Assembly: GCA_023078685.1 (NCBI GenBank)
Contig: JALGAS010000003.1
Coordinates: forward strand, 3,968,001 to 4,032,000
Direction of reading: 5' to 3'
Source of the DNA: Neopestalotiopsis rosae
Lineage: Eukaryota; Ascomycota; Sordariomycetes; Amphisphaeriales; Sporocadaceae
DNA: 64,000 nucleotides
Shown: in pieces, positions 10,833 through 20,765 of the stretch
Position numbering within the stretch: position 1 is the first letter of the stretch
Layout of the letters: the number at the start of each line of letters is the position of its first letter
Notes under the pieces: model-generated
Database searches by the model: none
Told to the model about the DNA's origin: nothing
Seen by the model: the letters and a program-made list of their open reading frames with translations, nothing else
Translations under genes and position numbers: made by a program

Positions 10833-11457
10833 TATCCGAGCGCTCCCACAACATGATTTTATTGTCAACCAGTCTTCAATAAATGCTTCCATGATTATTT
10901 CCAGTTACATCTATTGTGGGCTTCTCGATTTGACCATCGTGAACTTTGCTCAATGTTGTTGGTCTCGGTCTACGATTGACCGAGTGCCCACATGGGTCAC
11001 CTCCCCGCCCAGAGTCTCCCCCGCTATAAGTAGAACCAGCTGATGCATTCTCGACGGCCTAGTGCTCCTCGAGCAACCGAAGTTGAGCCAGCTCCAAGAC
11101 ACTTGCAGAATGTTGTGAGACCATGGGAATCGACCGGGCAGGGTATAGGTGAATCTCCTAGGCCTAATAGCTCTATATATGTAACCCCTTCTTTTTATGT
11201 TTGTTGCCAGCAGCCGAAGTCTTCCCGATTCTCCAATATGATTTGACTCCATATAATGTACGGGGCCCCGCGTCCAGGAGCTAGTCGGGCAATGATCCCG
11301 CCGACAGACGAGTCCGGCAACTTACCATGGCTGTTGTCTTTCAACAAAAAGACTTCTTATTGTGCTCTCAAGCCGGTCCATCTTGTGAAAGGCGAGACCC
11401 TCAGATCCAGCGTTGCTTAGTAGCACGTTTTTGCCAATTTACATAAGGAACTCCAAG
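10833..11457. other. Spacer between GH31 and GH78
   Basis: This 625-bp spacer between two same-strand genes should hold the GH31 terminator and the GH78 promoter. A CTATATATGTA TATA-like tract lies near 11171. No gene is seen. Confidence 0.6.
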
Positions 11458-14265
11458 ATGGCGGGCGCACCATCAGTGACAGACATTCGGTTCGAGCATC
11501 ATCCTACTGGCCTTGGCGTCAACGAGACACGGCCGCGTATCTCATGGCGGTATGGACCAGAGTCGGCACCGGTTTCAAGGAACTGGCTCCAGACATCTTA
11601 CGAGGTCGAAGTCAAACGCAGAAACACCTCGGAAACCAAGTCTTTCAAGTCGGACAGCGATAATAACGTCTTGGTACCATGGCCAGATTCGCCATTGACT
11701 TCCCGAGACGCTGCAAGTGTACGAATTAGAGCATTTGGTGTGAGCAGCACAGAAGCGATTTCTTCTCCTGATGGACAAACAGCAATGCCGACGGAATGGT
11801 CCGACTGGACTTCTGTCGAGACCGGCCTGCTGGAACGAAAGGACTGGTCTGCCGACTTCATCACAAGCTCGAAGCGAACCGCTCTGCCCGAGGGCGGCAA
11901 GCGCGTAGAGTACTTTCGTCCCATTAGGCTCCGCAAGACGTTCAAGCTCGACTCCTCCAAGCCCGCACGGTCGAGGCTCTACATTACCGCGCTGGGCGTC
12001 TACGTTGCCTATCTCAACGGTACCCGAATCGGTGAGGAGCACATGGCCCCGGGCTGGACGTCATACCAGCACAGACTGCAGTATCAAGTTTACGATGTGG
12101 GCGACCTTTTACAAGCTGGGGCCGAAAACACCCTCGCCGTTGAGGTTGGCGAAGGCTGGTATGCTGGCCGTGTCGTTTGGGGCGAAGGAGTCACATGCTT
12201 CTACGGTGAAGAGATTGGGGCGCTCGCTCAGCTAGAAGTCAGCTCAGAAGATGGCGCCGAACAGATTGCAGCACAAACAGACAATGATTGGGAGTGGAAA
12301 GAATCCCCGATCCTGTCGAGCGGAATCTATGACGGGGAAGAATACGACATGCGCCAAGAGGACGAGAATTGGGCCAAGGTTTCGTCGCAGGAGCAAAAGT
12401 CTTCAGACTGGCAAGCAGTCAAGAAGATCTCATTCCCGGAAACGAAATTCCTGGCATCGCCGTGTCCTCCCGTCAAGGTGAACCAGCTAGTCAAACCTAT
12501 CAGCATCAAAGAGTCACCCTCTGGTAAGATCCTGGTCGACTTTGGCCAGAACTTTTCGGGCAAGATCCGAATTCACTCTTTGAGTCGACCATCGGGACAT
12601 GTGCTTACCATCAAACACGCCGAGGTCCTTGAGAACGGCGAGCTCGGTACCCGACCGCTGAGATGCGCAAAGGCCACGGACAGAATCACCTTTTCAGATA
12701 AGCCATTGAAAGACTACTCTCCCCAGTTCACCTTCCACGGCTTTCGGTACATGGAGATCAGCGGGTGGTCGCCGTCGGACGCTTCGGAGCCCTTGACCCT
12801 GGACTCGATCTCGGCCGCCGTCATGCACAACTCGATGCTCCGGACGGGCCACTTTGAGTGCTCCAGCGCGCCGCTCAACCAGCTCCATTCCAACGTGACG
12901 TGGTCGTTGCGCTCAAACTTTCTCTCCATTCCTTCCGACTGCCCCCAGCGCGACGAGCGGCTGGGGTGGACGGGCGATATCCAGGTGTTTGGCCCCACGG
13001 CCAGTTTCCTCTACGACGGAGCCGGGTTCTTGGGCAACTGGCTTCGCGATCTGATTGCCGACCAGAAACAGGCGGGCGGCATCGTGCCATTCGTCATCCC
13101 GGACGTCATGCCCAACGGTCCATGGCCCAACGAGTCGCACGCTATTTGGGACGACGTGGTGATTCTGCTGCCGTGGACGTTGTACCAGTGGACTGGCGAC
13201 GACCTACCCCTCCGTGAGTGCTACGACGGCATGCTGGACCACCTCAAGGTGGTGCCCCGCGACGAGGACGGGCTCTGGGAGACGGAGATGTGGAAGCTCG
13301 GAGACTGGCTCGACCCTTCGGCGCCGCCCGAGAACCCGGCCCTGGCCACGACGGACAGCACCTTGGTGTCCGACGCCTACCTAGTGCACGTCACCAGGAC
13401 CATGGCGCGCGTCGCCGGCGTCCTCGGCAAGGACGAGGATAAAGCCCGGTTCGAGGCGGAGGCGGACAAGCTCGGCCGGGCGTTTCGACACAAGTACGTC
13501 GCCGGCTCGGGACTCGTCGTCGGAGACACCCAGACGGCCCTGGCCCTGACCCTCGTGTTTGACCTTCACGAGCAAGGTGATCAAGCCGGGCGGGCGCTGG
13601 CGGCGGCGCGGCTGGCCAAATGGGTCAAGGCCGCCCAGTTCAAGGTCAGCACGGGCTTTGCCGGCACCAACGCCATCCTGCCGGCGCTGTCGCTGGACCT
13701 CCCAAGCGCAAAGGAGTCGTCGAACCTGCAGTACGCCTACAAGATGATCCTGACCGACGAGTGCCCTTCGTGGCTGTACCCCGTCAAGATGGGCGCCACG
13801 ACTACCTGGGAGCGCTGGGACAGCATGCTGCCCTCGGGCGACATCAACCCGGGCGAGATGACGAGCTTCAACCACTACGCCCTCGGCAGCGTCGCGGCCT
13901 GGATGCACGAGACCATTGGCGGGCTCGCCCTGGCCGAAGACGAAAAGGGCAGAGTGGGCTGGAAGTCTTTCCGTGTGCAGCCGCGCCCGGGCGGCGACGT
14001 GACCAGCGCCAAGACGGCGTATCTCAGCGGATACGGATGGATTCGGTGCGAGTGGCAAGTGGTTGAACTTGGGGAGGCTCAAGGAAAGAAGTTTGTCATG
14101 GATCTCACGATACCGGCCAACTCGACAGCTATCGTGGTGCTCCCTGACGCTGAGAGGAAGGAGGGTCAACATGACGACTTGGTTGTGGGTTCCGGCGAGC
14201 ATCATTTTGAGTGCCGATTTGAGGATCCTGGTGAATGGCCGCCCAAGTCCAATCTTCCCTTTTAG
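11458..14265 (+). CDS. GH78 alpha-L-rhamnosidase
   Basis: Single exon, 935 residues. The ATG at 11458 (MAGAPSVTDIRFEHH) matches the usual family start; the frame extends further up only through non-ATG codons. Domain order follows GH78. A fibronectin-like N-terminal domain carries the family start sequence (FEHHPTGLGVNETRPRISW). Next come the lectin-like beta-sandwich domains (LYITALGVYVAYLNGTRIGE, then LVDFGQNFSGKI) and the (alpha/alpha)6 barrel with DCPQRDERLGWTGDIQVFGP near residues 493-512. The barrel continues with DECPSWLYPVKMGATTTWER (about 765-784) and ends in a C-terminal beta domain. The Asp/Glu set in these motifs is the catalytic centre in the family. It removes terminal alpha-L-rhamnose from pectic oligosaccharides or plant glycosides. 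No signal peptide is visible, so like its GH31 neighbour it is probably intracellular. Confidence 0.95.
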   Translation: MAGAPSVTDIRFEHHPTGLGVNETRPRISWRYGPESAPVSRNWLQTSYEVEVKRRNTSETKSFKSDSDNNVLVPWPDSPLTSRDAASVRIRAFGVSSTEAISSPDGQTAMPTEWSDWTSVETGLLERKDWSADFITSSKRTALPEGGKRVEYFRPIRLRKTFKLDSSKPARSRLYITALGVYVAYLNGTRIGEEHMAPGWTSYQHRLQYQVYDVGDLLQAGAENTLAVEVGEGWYAGRVVWGEGVTCFYGEEIGALAQLEVSSEDGAEQIAAQTDNDWEWKESPILSSGIYDGEEYDMRQEDENWAKVSSQEQKSSDWQAVKKISFPETKFLASPCPPVKVNQLVKPISIKESPSGKILVDFGQNFSGKIRIHSLSRPSGHVLTIKHAEVLENGELGTRPLRCAKATDRITFSDKPLKDYSPQFTFHGFRYMEISGWSPSDASEPLTLDSISAAVMHNSMLRTGHFECSSAPLNQLHSNVTWSLRSNFLSIPSDCPQRDERLGWTGDIQVFGPTASFLYDGAGFLGNWLRDLIADQKQAGGIVPFVIPDVMPNGPWPNESHAIWDDVVILLPWTLYQWTGDDLPLRECYDGMLDHLKVVPRDEDGLWETEMWKLGDWLDPSAPPENPALATTDSTLVSDAYLVHVTRTMARVAGVLGKDEDKARFEAEADKLGRAFRHKYVAGSGLVVGDTQTALALTLVFDLHEQGDQAGRALAAARLAKWVKAAQFKVSTGFAGTNAILPALSLDLPSAKESSNLQYAYKMILTDECPSWLYPVKMGATTTWERWDSMLPSGDINPGEMTSFNHYALGSVAAWMHETIGGLALAEDEKGRVGWKSFRVQPRPGGDVTSAKTAYLSGYGWIRCEWQVVELGEAQGKKFVMDLTIPANSTAIVVLPDAERKEGQHDDLVVGSGEHHFECRFEDPGEWPPKSNLPF

Positions 14266-14882
14266 GATAGGCTCTATTGCCAATGTATATATATAGTAAT
14301 CATAAGATTGAGGTCTTTGCAATTTACTTCTCGTTCCGTGGTCATAATCGTATGAGATGCTGGAAACGGACTGCTCTACGGTTGCTGTGCACTTCAATCC
14401 TATCATTCAAAGCATAAAATTAAGTGTGAAACGTTTTCATTGCGCTACGAAAGTTGGTCCATAACTCCATGCAAACACGAAATAAAGAAGACACACATTT
14501 TCTGCCGAGAGGGCATGGTTACCCAAGCAGATACGTGCGCTTAATCTGCATCTTGTTCTTCAGATAAAGCTTGGCTGCTCAAACAGACACCAAATCATTG
14601 AAAACAACTCAAATCAACGCTACAATTGGCTCCAGCATTACCCGCGGAAATGACTTTTGTTTACCAATTAGGCGATTAGGTCACGGCATCAGCCAAGTAT
14701 GTGTTTTTGTCTAGTCCTTGGGCATGTCTAGACTGCCACGCGCACAATAAGGAAAGAGAGACATGATCACGTGAAAAGAGACAAAATAATAATATGAAAA
14801 ATGGTATTGGGCCAGGGATGACCATTTCGGGTCATGCCGTCCATAAGCGTATTTGAAGATGACGGATGAGAGAACAATGGCC
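14266..14882. other. Convergent intergenic spacer
   Basis: A 617-bp spacer between the GH78 stop and the stop of the minus-strand acidic-protein gene. Nothing but 3' UTR sequence is expected or seen. Confidence 0.65.
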
Positions 14883-16720
14883 TCACTGCAACGTGAGCAG
14901 CTCCACATCGGGGATGCTCCGTTGCCGTTTGTGACCAAAGTATTGCTCAGACGATGATTTTCTCTTTTGCGAAGCGCCCGCCAGTGGGCTACTGGCGGCA
15001 TCCGACATGTTGCGCTTGTGCTTGCGCATTGGCGAGATGGGAATGTTGGTACTGGGAATTCGGCCGTCCTTGATACCGCGAAGTGTACCGTGATGCAGAG
15101 GTCCCGAAAATGCCAAGGATTCGCGTGTTGCCTTGCCACTTCGCAATAACTGATGTGTTTGCTGATCGCGGCGGAAGGCACCAGCAAGTTGTGAATTATT
15201 GAACAAGTGACTGTGGTCCTGAAGCGGGTTTACCTCATCTCCTGGGGTTTCGTGGCGATGAGGTATCGTCCAGTATTGGTCTTCGTCATCGAGACCGGCA
15301 CCTTGGTCGGCGTCGAAATCTTCAATATCCAAAAAGTCGTCGAGCTTGAGACGCTGCTCATCGTGATCTTCCTCAAAGTCATCGTACTCTTCCTCGGAGA
15401 TATCCTCAAGGGCGCTAGCTGGGGGCATGAAAGCCTCTGCAGGGCCAACGGCCTGAGTGCCGTTCATGAAATCGCCGAACGTGTTGGAAGAAACCATTGC
15501 GCCCATCATGAGGTTCCCGGAATTGCTCAGCATCGAGGATGACTGTCCGAAGTCATGCTCGGCAAACAGGAAGTCTGGAGCAAAATTGAAATTGAAGGCT
15601 TCGGGGGACAGATCCAGGCGACTCAGGCGTTGAGGAGTGAAGATCATCAATTTGCCGGTTCGAGGGTTCACGACAGCAATGGGCTTCTTCCCGTCACTAT
15701 CGAGATTGAATCTGCCCACGCGAGGTCTGCCACGGTGGCGCCGCATGAACGAGAGCACATCATTGTCGGCCGATTGGCTAGGTGTCTCACGACGCGTTCG
15801 CTGTGGCGTAGGTTGTTTGGCTGGTTCTTCATCTTCGTCCGTGGTATCACCGCCGTCCTCTCCGTCGGCTTTCGTAACCATGTTAGTAGGGCTATGAATC
15901 GTATCGACGCAAACAACTTACACTGATATCCGTCAGACATGTCATCATCGTCCTCCTCCTTTTGGGGAGAACCCATGGGAGTTGAAAGGGCGGTAGATGG
16001 GTCATGATTGGTCATGGGAGTAGCGACAGGGGTACTATCCGACTCAAACGATGTATAAGGCACGCTTTCCAGATTGCCTGCATACAGATCGTCCCCTAAA
16101 CTGCCGTGGAGATCCCAGAAAGAGCCAGAATCGGAAGAGTTATCGTAGTCATTCTCAATCTCACGACGAAACGTTGGATCGAGAGAACTTTGGTCGACAA
16201 AGATATCGGGAAATATGCTGTCAATGCCATCGTCGGTCTCTGTGGTGTCGCCGTCGGAGTCGGGAACGCCTGTGAACCGCACCCTTCGCTCGGTAACCTC
16301 TTGAGTTGTGGTTGATGCATCCGTAGCATCGTGGCCTTCGGACATGAAACCCTCCCATTCGGTCTGATCGAGAGCATCGTCATCTTCCTCCTCTTCCTCA
16401 TCCTCCTCCTCTTCTTCCTCATCAGAATCGTCGTCCTCGTCTTCATCATCTCCTTCCTCTGCTGCCTCTTCCGTTGACGGCCAAGGAGAGCCATGATTGC
16501 TAGGGATGGCTTGTTCATCATCATCGAGAATATGACTCTCCTCGGCCGCAATCACATCTTCCTCATCCTCGTCAGAGTCGCTAATGCCACCGACAGCCGA
16601 GTAGCCATCGCTATCAGACAAGTCGGACAAACTGTCGAGCGACGACGAAGAGTCGGAGCCCCGACGCTTCGCCGTCTTGACAGGGGTGACGGGCGGTTTT
16701 TGGCGTGCGTTCTTTGACAT
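14883..16720 (-). CDS. Acidic, low-complexity protein of unknown function
   Basis: Exons 16720-15922 and 15868-14883 give 594 residues. The donor is GTAAGT, the branch site CTACTAAC, and the acceptor GAAAG; splicing restores a Ser codon. The N-terminal half is extremely acidic and Ser-rich, with runs of Glu/Asp near residues 95-125. The central part contains a basic, conserved-looking block (MRRHRGRPRVGRFNLDSDG, then KPIAVVNPRTGKLMIFTP). The C-terminus is Lys/Arg-rich with likely nuclear-localisation sequence (KRKSSSEQYFGHKRQR). The RGRP core resembles an AT-hook, so a chromatin or nuclear role is possible but unproven. I do not recognise a named family. The ATG at 16720 is chosen over a non-ATG extension. 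The long AT-poor region upstream may be its promoter and 5' UTR. Confidence 0.75.
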
Positions 16721-18919
16721 TGTGTCGTTACAGCCAATGCAATTCGAGTATGTATACAAGTGGTCTATGCAGGGGGTGGACAGGGGTGTAAGTTCTCGAG
16801 GCCGGCCGAGACTCTAGGCAAACGGGCGGTGAGGCCTCGGATATGCTTGAGAGGGAGCTATTGCCCTTGAAATTTGGGTGTATAAGACTGAAAGGAAAGA
16901 ATTGCAAGTATCTATTGCAGTGGTGTTTAAGTTGGTCGAGTACGACGTGAGCCGTTTAGTGTGGTATATCAATGGTTCACGAAGGGGGAGTCAAGTGGCG
17001 TGTGGATGAGTGATATGGAGAGAGAAAGAGGATCCAGAAGCGGGTACTAGGGACTATGGTTTGCAGGAGCAACTGGAGCCGTGGAAATCTTTGAAAAGTG
17101 GTGCAAGCCCGGGTCAGTGGGCCAGATGCGCAGTGGTTGTTGTGTATTGCAGACTGAGGTGTGTAGTCCGGATCGTGCTTGGTGGCTTCGATGGGACACA
17201 CTGGTGTACAGTGGCAGTCTGTATGGGCAACTTCGTCGAGGTCGGATTGTTGTGAATATCTCGGAGAACTGACGGACTACGGGACATGCCAGGGGAGAAC
17301 GACACGTCCCGCAGTGGGAGTTTACAGCTCAGCGACGGCCGAAGGCATGATTTCTCGACGAAGTTTGGTATTGGGTGACTGGACTTTCTTGAAATGGATC
17401 GTGCGACTTCGTTGTCTTGATGGGATAGATTGGGTTGATGGTCTGGAGAAGAGGGGAGGGAAACGTCCAAGTCCAAGGCCCGGCGCTGCTAGAGTAGATA
17501 TTTGCTCCAAACTTTTTTTTCTCGGTGGTGGGGTCGGCGGCTCTGATTCGTCTGGCCCAAGCTGAGACCAACCTTTCCCAATGGGGAAATGCGTCACCGC
17601 CATTTTGGAGCCTTCAGTGCTTGGTTTTTTTTTTTTAATGGTCCTTGGTTCGGTTCTAACAACCAGAATCGTACGTGAATAGCATCAAGCTGTCGGTACG
17701 TGCTGCATCTTGTTCTTGCATATATGGATTTGGGTCAATTCAATTGGCCAAAAGGAAAAATAAAGTAGCTATATGACATCCCAAACGTCATGATTCCGAG
17801 TTGTTACCTGCGTCCTGAAGTTATTCTTTTCCATCTGCATCTTTCTCCCAATTGAGTGTGGCAGGGAGTACCTAGGCGAAGAAGGAAACTGGTCAAGACG
17901 GGACCTGACCAGGCCTCTTCCATGCTTCGGTCGAACGAGACAAACTCCAGTCCCAGGCGCTGCAGATTTCTTCAAGTGAATATAGCCGGGCGGGTACGCC
18001 GTCACAGCGGCTCCGCAGGCCCCGTAGACATCCAATACCATCTTTCGTAACCAAACGTATTCAATTTTCTTCGCCTGCAAAATTGAAAAGCCTGTCTATC
18101 GGCTTCTGGCCTTTACAGATTTTTCTCGATATTCTCGCTGCACGACTAATAGGTGACTCCACCATTGGCAAACGATCAGCCGGCCTGGAATGTCAGAAGC
18201 CAAGTCTCCGCTCCCTGGTGACGGAATAGGTTGCCTGCCAAACGAACCACAAGTGGGAGTCATAGCCTCGAAAACGATAGACCATTGACACACGGAAATC
18301 CATGTAGAGTTTGGGATATGCAGGTTGTGGAAGATGAGGAGATTCTTCAGGTTCCGCAGAGACATGCTCGACATGTGCTGATCCCAGCCAGAGGGGGTAG
18401 GTCTGTTGGTCTCATGGCCGGCTCATTTCATTTATGCAGCGCACTGCAACACGTATGCGCCCGGTATCCCACACACAGTCCCCATGCAGGTCAACCGGCG
18501 GACGATACATAAGCGAGTAATGGAGAGACCAATGAGGCGATCTTGACAGTCATCAGATTGAAATGCGGGTACGTACGTGACAAACGAGGGAAGAAGACGC
18601 ACGACATTCAAGATCGTTTCCTACAAGCTATATCTGCAGTGCATTATTAACGACCACGTTGTTGGATTCAAGCATCAAGAGTCCAATCGCCCTCTCCTTA
18701 TAATTTATCGTGACTCTCTGACAGGCAAATCCAATACTGGCAGTGATCATACAGAATCCATAGCAGAAGCAGCATGCTGCAGAAATGCCTCAGCAGCCAA
18801 GCAGCCTGGCCTGGTGTAGCAAGCTAAAAACTTCCTCGTCTATTGCTAGTCGCTTTACTAATTTCCTACTATCAGACCCCTATGCGACTTATACTTCAGC
18901 ATCTACATACTCCTACATG

Positions 18920-18957
18920 CCACCAGCAGCCATATCACCCACCAGCAGCCATATCAC
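18920..18957 (+). repeat. 19-bp perfect tandem duplication
   Basis: The unit CCACCAGCAGCCATATCAC occurs twice back to back (18920-18938 and 18939-18957) with no mismatch. It lies in non-coding sequence and looks like a recent small duplication. Confidence 0.9.
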
Positions 18958-20209
18958 CCAATGACAATGGGGCTCGGAGAGATCATTCAACTCTAAGCAT
19001 TGTGCATTCCCGATGGCTACAGAATCGTTCAACATGTACAGTAGTGTAAACGGATTCCCGGATGTCTTCGTTTTAACCATTGCCCACTGCACAGATTCCG
19101 TCAATCCCGTGTAGAGATTGGCATTGGATTTTTTTTCTCCCTCCCTTAGCCCATTCCACCTCCCCAGAAGGACCCTGACCCACTCATCATGCCCCTCACC
19201 TGGAACCTGCCGAGCTGTGACGTGTGTCGCCATTTCGCGAAGTGGGCGAAAAAGTTCGTCAAGGCAATCGAGCAATCAAACTGCCCCTCATCGTCATTCC
19301 AATCGAAGTGCTGAACTCGAATTGTAGGAATTACTAGTGGTTTTTTTTTTCTGTCTTTTTTTTTTTCCCCTTCCCCTCTCCCTGGCTTTGCCTGGTCCTG
19401 AACAGCTTTGTTCGCCCCATCGCTACTTCGATATTCCGAGGTTTACTTTTCGTACAGACCCAGACCCTCCTTTGCACAATTGGGAGACCTCGGGGGCAAG
19501 TAAGCTTCGGCAAGCACACGACCAATCTCCTCGTCCAACCTTATTACCAACGTTTGGACTGGGGGCATGTGCATGCAGATTCAAAGTCGAGATTGCTTGC
19601 AAGCATCTTTGGTCTGACGTTGCTCCTCTTGCAGCCATTAGTGCAAACCGTGATGCAATCTGTCTGTAGCGTAGCCTGTCCTCTTCCCCCCTCCCCACTA
19701 GTATCGGAAACATGTAGGCAATAATACACTGCTGCATCAGAGAGAAGACAACGAACAGGAACGAGGCAGCAATATGCGCCGTCAGCCATAGATGGTGACA
19801 CAGAAGGATCGAATGTAGGTAGTCATCATCTCGAATAGGCTTTTGACTCACAACAACCTGATCTAGACGGTTTGGAGATGAGCCAATCATGGCAGCAGGT
19901 TTAGTTATTGTGAGTTTTGTCAGTAAAATGCAGCTAACGGACTGACGATTTGATCAAGCCAGCTGCTCGAGGATGACTCGGTCCGTATACAGCCTTTTTC
20001 TTCCCTGCCTTCGTCCGTTCACACTCAAGTCAAAAAGCTTTTGGCTGCCGTGGGATTATGTTGAGCATAGCACATTTATGCCGGGAAAATCTGATGATAT
20101 TGGAACATTTTGAAACAGTGGCACTCGGAGGCTTGGGATGTAGGTGAAAGGGATAATTATTTGGCCCCTATGCCAAGCCACATACTACAAACATTGAGTA
20201 AGGCGAAGT

Positions 20210-20239
20210 TGGCTGGCTTTGGCTGGCTGGCTGGCTGGG
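20210..20239 (+). repeat. GGCT simple repeat
   Basis: Interrupted (GGCT)n tract: GGCTGGC, TTT, then four GGCT units. Simple-sequence repeat in the non-coding region upstream of the kinesin gene. Confidence 0.8.
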
Positions 20240-20765
20240 TGTAGGACAAAGCATCAACAAACTGTTATATGTTTTGGACACGGGATACGGAGCATACCGC
20301 CCAATTCTGACTAGGTCCGGGTCTGTCCAGGCACACAGCTGTGCAATCTGGAACAGGCAAGACATGTTCCTTTGGGCGGCCCGAGCGGGGGGCGGATTGG
20401 GCGGAATCAAAGTCCCTTTGCGGAGACCCCATAAAAAACGGGCTTGGAACTCAATTATTAGCTTATCTTATCGGCATCGGCTACGTTGCCGCTAGCAACG
20501 ATCTCATCGACGGCCGCCCAAGTCAACAGCGCTAGAACACATTTGGACCAATTCGTGGTTGGAAATTCGATGCCTTGAATATGTATGTGCAAATCCCATA
20601 GCAACATTCAAAGTCCACCAACTTTTTTCTGCAACTTCATCTTGCAGCACACGTCGCTCTTTTTCACACTCGTTGCTCCACATACAGGTTGTCATCCTAT
20701 CAAAAACAAGACAAGACCAGACAACGTCCAAAAAAGACAACAAGCAAGACTGACTGACAGCAAAC

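Larger units (their letters stand above)
16721..20765. other. 4-kb gap without a recognisable gene
   Basis: This interval lies between two divergent genes (acidic protein and kinesin-6). Every open frame is short, lacks family resemblance and cannot be joined through good splice signals. It contains T homopolymers near 17623-17636 and 19340-19365, a 19-bp tandem duplication at 18920-18957, and a GGCTGGCT-rich tract at about 20210-20239. Long 5' UTRs and regulatory DNA or non-coding transcripts are plausible. Confidence 0.55.

Noticed and set aside
6484..14265. Secondary-metabolite gene cluster (MDR, RTA1-like, glycosidases)
   Set aside because: No polyketide synthase, NRPS, terpene cyclase, P450 or pathway regulator is present in the window.
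13381..14406. 341-codon minus-strand frame opposite GH78
   Set aside because: Antisense to clear GH78 catalytic-domain sequence; no family resemblance.
17322..17603. 93-codon minus-strand frame upstream of the acidic-protein gene
   Set aside because: Pro/Ser-rich, no homology, no good splice link to the downstream gene; likely in promoter or leader.
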